Below, in pieces: positions 61,618-64,000 of a stretch of DNA of 64,000 nucleotides. Under the pieces are notes generated by a model. That model ran no database searches. It was not told the origin of the DNA and saw nothing but the letters and a program-made list of their open reading frames with translations. The first letter of the stretch is position 1. Every line of letters starts with the position of its first letter. The DNA comes from Phocoena phocoena (lineage: Eukaryota > Chordata > Mammalia > Artiodactyla > Phocoenidae). A program made the translations under genes and the position numbers. The stretch lies in the NCBI RefSeq assembly GCF_963924675.1, contig NC_089234.1:60857153-60921152 (forward strand). Reading direction: 5' to 3'.

Positions 61618-62500
61618 ATGAGATAGCAAAGAAATATGTTCCAGACAAAGGAACAAGATAAAACCCCACAAGAACAACTAAATGAAGAGGAGATAGGCAA
61701 CCTACCTGAAAAAGAATTCAAAGTAATGATAGTAAAGGTGATCCAAGATCTTCAGAAAAAGAATGAAGGCACAGATTGAGAAGATACAAAAGTAGTTTAA
61801 CAAAGAGCTAGAAGATCTAAAGAACAAACAAACAGAGATGAACAATACAATAACTGGAATGAAAAATACACTAGAAGGAATCCATAACAGAATAACTGAG
61901 GCAGAAGAACAAATAAATGAGCTGGAAGACAGAATGATGGAAATCACTGCCATGGAACAGAGGAATGAAAAGAAATGAGGACAGTCTCAGAGACCTCTGG
62001 GACAACATTAAATGCATGAACATTCACATTATAGGGGTTCCAGAAAGAGGAGACAAAACAAGCCTGAGAAAATATTTGAAGAGATTATACCCAAAAACTT
62101 CCCTAACATGGGAAAGGAAACACTCAAGTCCAGGAAGCACAGAGAGTCCCACATATGATAAACCCAAAGAGGCACATGCTGAGACACATATTAATCAAAC
62201 TGACCAAAAATTAAAGATGAAGAAAAAATATTAAAAGCAACAGGGAAAAGCTACAATATACAAGGGAATCCCCATAAAGTTATCAGCTGATTTTTCAGCA
62301 GAAACTCTGCAGGCCAGAAGAGAGTGGCATGATATACTTAAAGTGATGAAAAAGAAAAAAACCTACAACCAAGAATGTTCTAACCAGCAAGGCTCTCATT
62401 CAGATTTGACAGAGAAATCAAAAGCTTAGACAAGCAAAATCTAAGAGAATTCAGCACCACAAACCCAGCTTTACAACAAATGTTAAAGGAACTTCTCTAG
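61618..62500 (+). pseudogene. L1 ORF1 remnant
   Basis: The ATG at 61618 is followed after one codon by TAG (atgagatagcaaag). A 90-codon open piece (61965-62234) covers the NIHIIGVPERG region. The end of the gene is ttaaaggaacttctctag at 62483-62500. Confidence 0.88.
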
Positions 62501-62884
62501 GTGCAAAAGAAAAGGCCACAACTAGAATCAAGAAAATTATGAATGAGAAAGCTCACTGGTAAAGGCAAACATAACACAAAGGTAAGAAATCACACACACA
62601 CAAATATGACATCAAAACCAGCAACTGTGAGAAAAGGAGAGTACAAATACAGGATATTGGAAATGCACTGTAAATTAAGAGACCAGCATCTTGAAACAAT
62701 CTTGTACATATACAGACTGTTATACCAAAACCTCATGGGAACCACAAACCAAAAATCTACAATCCCCCCAAAAATCTACACACACAAAAAAGAAAAACCA
62801 ATCCAAACAACACTAAAGATACACATCAAATCACAAGAGAACAAAAGAGGAAGGGAAAAAAACGACCTTCAAAAACAAATCCAG

Positions 62885-63090
62885 GGGGCTTCCCTGCTGG
62901 CGCAGTGGTTGAGAGTCCGCCTGCCAATGCAGGGGACGTGGGTTTGTGCCCTGGTCTGGGAGGATCCCACATGCCACGGAGCGGCTGGGCCCGTGAGCCA
63001 TGGCCGCTGAGCCTGTGCATCCAGAGCCTGTGCTCCACAACGGGAGAGACCACAACAGTGAGAGGCCTGCGTACCGCACAAAAAAAAAAA
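62885..63090 (+). mobile_element. CHR-type SINE, short form, just upstream of L1 ORF2
   Basis: Starts gggggcttccctgctggcgc. Flanked by aaatccag at 62877-62884 and 63091-63098. It sits in the L1 inter-ORF spacer, 22 bp before the ORF2 start codon at 63112. Confidence 0.92.
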
Positions 63091-63111
63091 AAATCCAGAA
63101 CAATTAACAAA

Positions 63112-63843
63112 ATGGCAATCAGAACATATATATCAATAATTACCTTAAATAAAAATGGATTAAATGTTCCAACCAGAAGACATAGACTGGCTGAATGGAC
63201 ACAAAAACTAGATCCGGATATATGCTGTCTACCAGTGACCCACTTTAGATCTAGGGACACATACAGACTGAAAGTGAGGGAATGGAAAAAGGTATACCAT
63301 GCAAATGGAAATCAAAAGAAAGCTGGAGGAGCAATATTCACATCAGACAAAATAGACTTTAAAATAAAGACTATTACAAGAGACAAAGAAGGGCACTACA
63401 TAATGATTGAGGGATCAATCCAAGAAGAAGATATAACAATTGGAAATATATATGTACCCAACATAGGAGCACCTCAATATATAAGGCAAATGCTAACAGC
63501 CATAAAAGGAGAAATCAGTAGTAACACAATAAAAATGGGGGACTTTAACACCCCACTTTCATCAATGGACAGATCATCCAGACAGAAAATCAATAAGGAA
63601 ACACAGGTCTTAAATGACACATTAGACCAGATGGACTTAACTGATATTTATAGAAGAGTCTATCCCAAAGCAGCAGAATACACTTTCTTCTCAAGTGCAC
63701 ATGGAACATTCTCCAGGATAGATCACATCTTGGGCCACAAATCAAGCCTTGGTAAATTTAAGAAAACTGAAATCATATCAAGCATCCTTTCAGACCACAA
63801 TGCTATGAGATTAGAAATAAACTACAAAAAAAAAAACCTATAA
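63112..63843 (+). pseudogene. L1 ORF2 endonuclease domain, open but lacking the catalytic Glu
   Basis: From ATG 63112 there are 243 open codons covering the whole AP-type endonuclease: MAIRTYISIITLNKNGLN, GDFNTPLS (catalytic Asp) and SDHNAMRLEI (catalytic His). At the CCLQETHF site it reads CCLPVTHF, so the metal-binding Glu is Val. The frame ends at TAA 63841-63843 through an extra A in a run of lysine codons; the sequence then continues as ORF2 in another frame. ORF2 would run past the window. Confidence 0.92.
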
Positions 63844-64000
63844 AAAACACCAACACATGGAGGCTAAACAATAAGTTACTAAACAACCAATGGATCACTG
63901 AAGGGCTCAAAGAGGAAATCAAAAAATACCTGGAGACAACTGACAATGAAAACACGATGATCCAAAACCTTGGGACACAGCAAAAGCAGTTCTAAGAGGG

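Larger units (their letters stand above)
43947..64000 (-). other. CDH23 intron, 5' side of the first exon in the window (partial, over 20 kb)
   Basis: No upstream CDH23 exon is visible; I looked on the minus strand for the expected NENDNRPIF and YENVTVGTS region and did not find it. From 43947 to about 58200 the sequence is GC-balanced intron with MIR, L2-like and simple repeats. From about 58247 to the end it is an L1/SINE nest. Unlabelled stretches (about 44000-44950, 46640-48320, 49200-50640, 50890-51880, 51940-53830, 54965-57150) show nothing I can identify. Confidence 0.75.
60541..64000 (+). mobile_element. L1 (type II 5'UTR) running off the window
   Basis: Starts near tgaaaaagatggcagagtag and carries a type II 5'UTR with a minus SINE (60870), an ORF1 remnant (61618-62500), a SINE in the spacer (62885) and ORF2 from 63112 to beyond 64000. 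Confidence 0.9.

Noticed and set aside
1..64000. Endogenous retrovirus or LTR element
   Set aside because: No LTR pair, primer-binding site or gag/pol/env-like frame was recognised. All reverse-transcriptase similarity is of the L1 type.

Overview
This is mammalian nuclear DNA, most likely from a cetacean and probably a toothed whale. The clue is a dense set of young tRNA-derived CHR-type SINEs. Their heads read 'gggcttccctggtggcgcag', most are flanked by near-perfect target-site duplications (TSDs), and they sit among long L1 elements of the cetartiodactyl kind. The species call is inference from repeat type; no operon, CRISPR array or prokaryotic feature is present.

The only host gene I can support is cadherin-23 (CDH23), on the minus strand. 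Six internal coding exons run from high to low coordinates: 43946-43882, 13164-12927, 11524-11419, 9823-9696, 5272-5200 and 3299-3183. Splice phases match at every junction (0/2, 2/0, 0/1, 1/0, 0/1, 1/1), every exon is open, and all five internal introns and both flanking splice sites are GT-AG. Joined, they encode part of the extracellular cadherin repeats (about EC5 to EC7) of this hair-cell tip-link and stereocilium protein. The start, the end and most of the gene lie outside the window.

Layout: 1-13 kb holds five exons in mostly ordinary, GC-rich intron sequence with old MIR and MER-type repeats, one 58-bp micro-insertion of an L1 tail and a few SINEs. From 13.2 to 43.9 kb is a single 30.7-kb intron, of which roughly 28 kb is L1 sequence. 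An old L1 (13541-34020) has been split by a full-length young L1 (13960-21104), another full-length L1 (about 22481-29281), a 5'-truncated young L1 (30785-33731) and two SINEs. A separate full-length L1 (about 35095-43396) carries six SINEs, including two back-to-back pairs that reused the same target site. From 44 to 58 kb is quiet intron with MIR, L2-like and simple repeats. From 58.2 kb to the end is a second L1 nest, containing a twin-priming (inverted/direct) insertion, a micro-inversion and an L1 that runs off the window.

All long L1s lie on the plus strand, antisense to CDH23, which is the usual tolerated orientation for intronic L1s. No L1 reading frame is fully intact. I found no evidence for a new multi-gene system. 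The more interesting signals are in how the L1 and SINE copies are built: 5'UTR module exchange, a shared ORF2 frameshift, repeated reuse of target sites, and a CpG-rich L1 5'UTR that could act as an antisense promoter close to a CDH23 exon.
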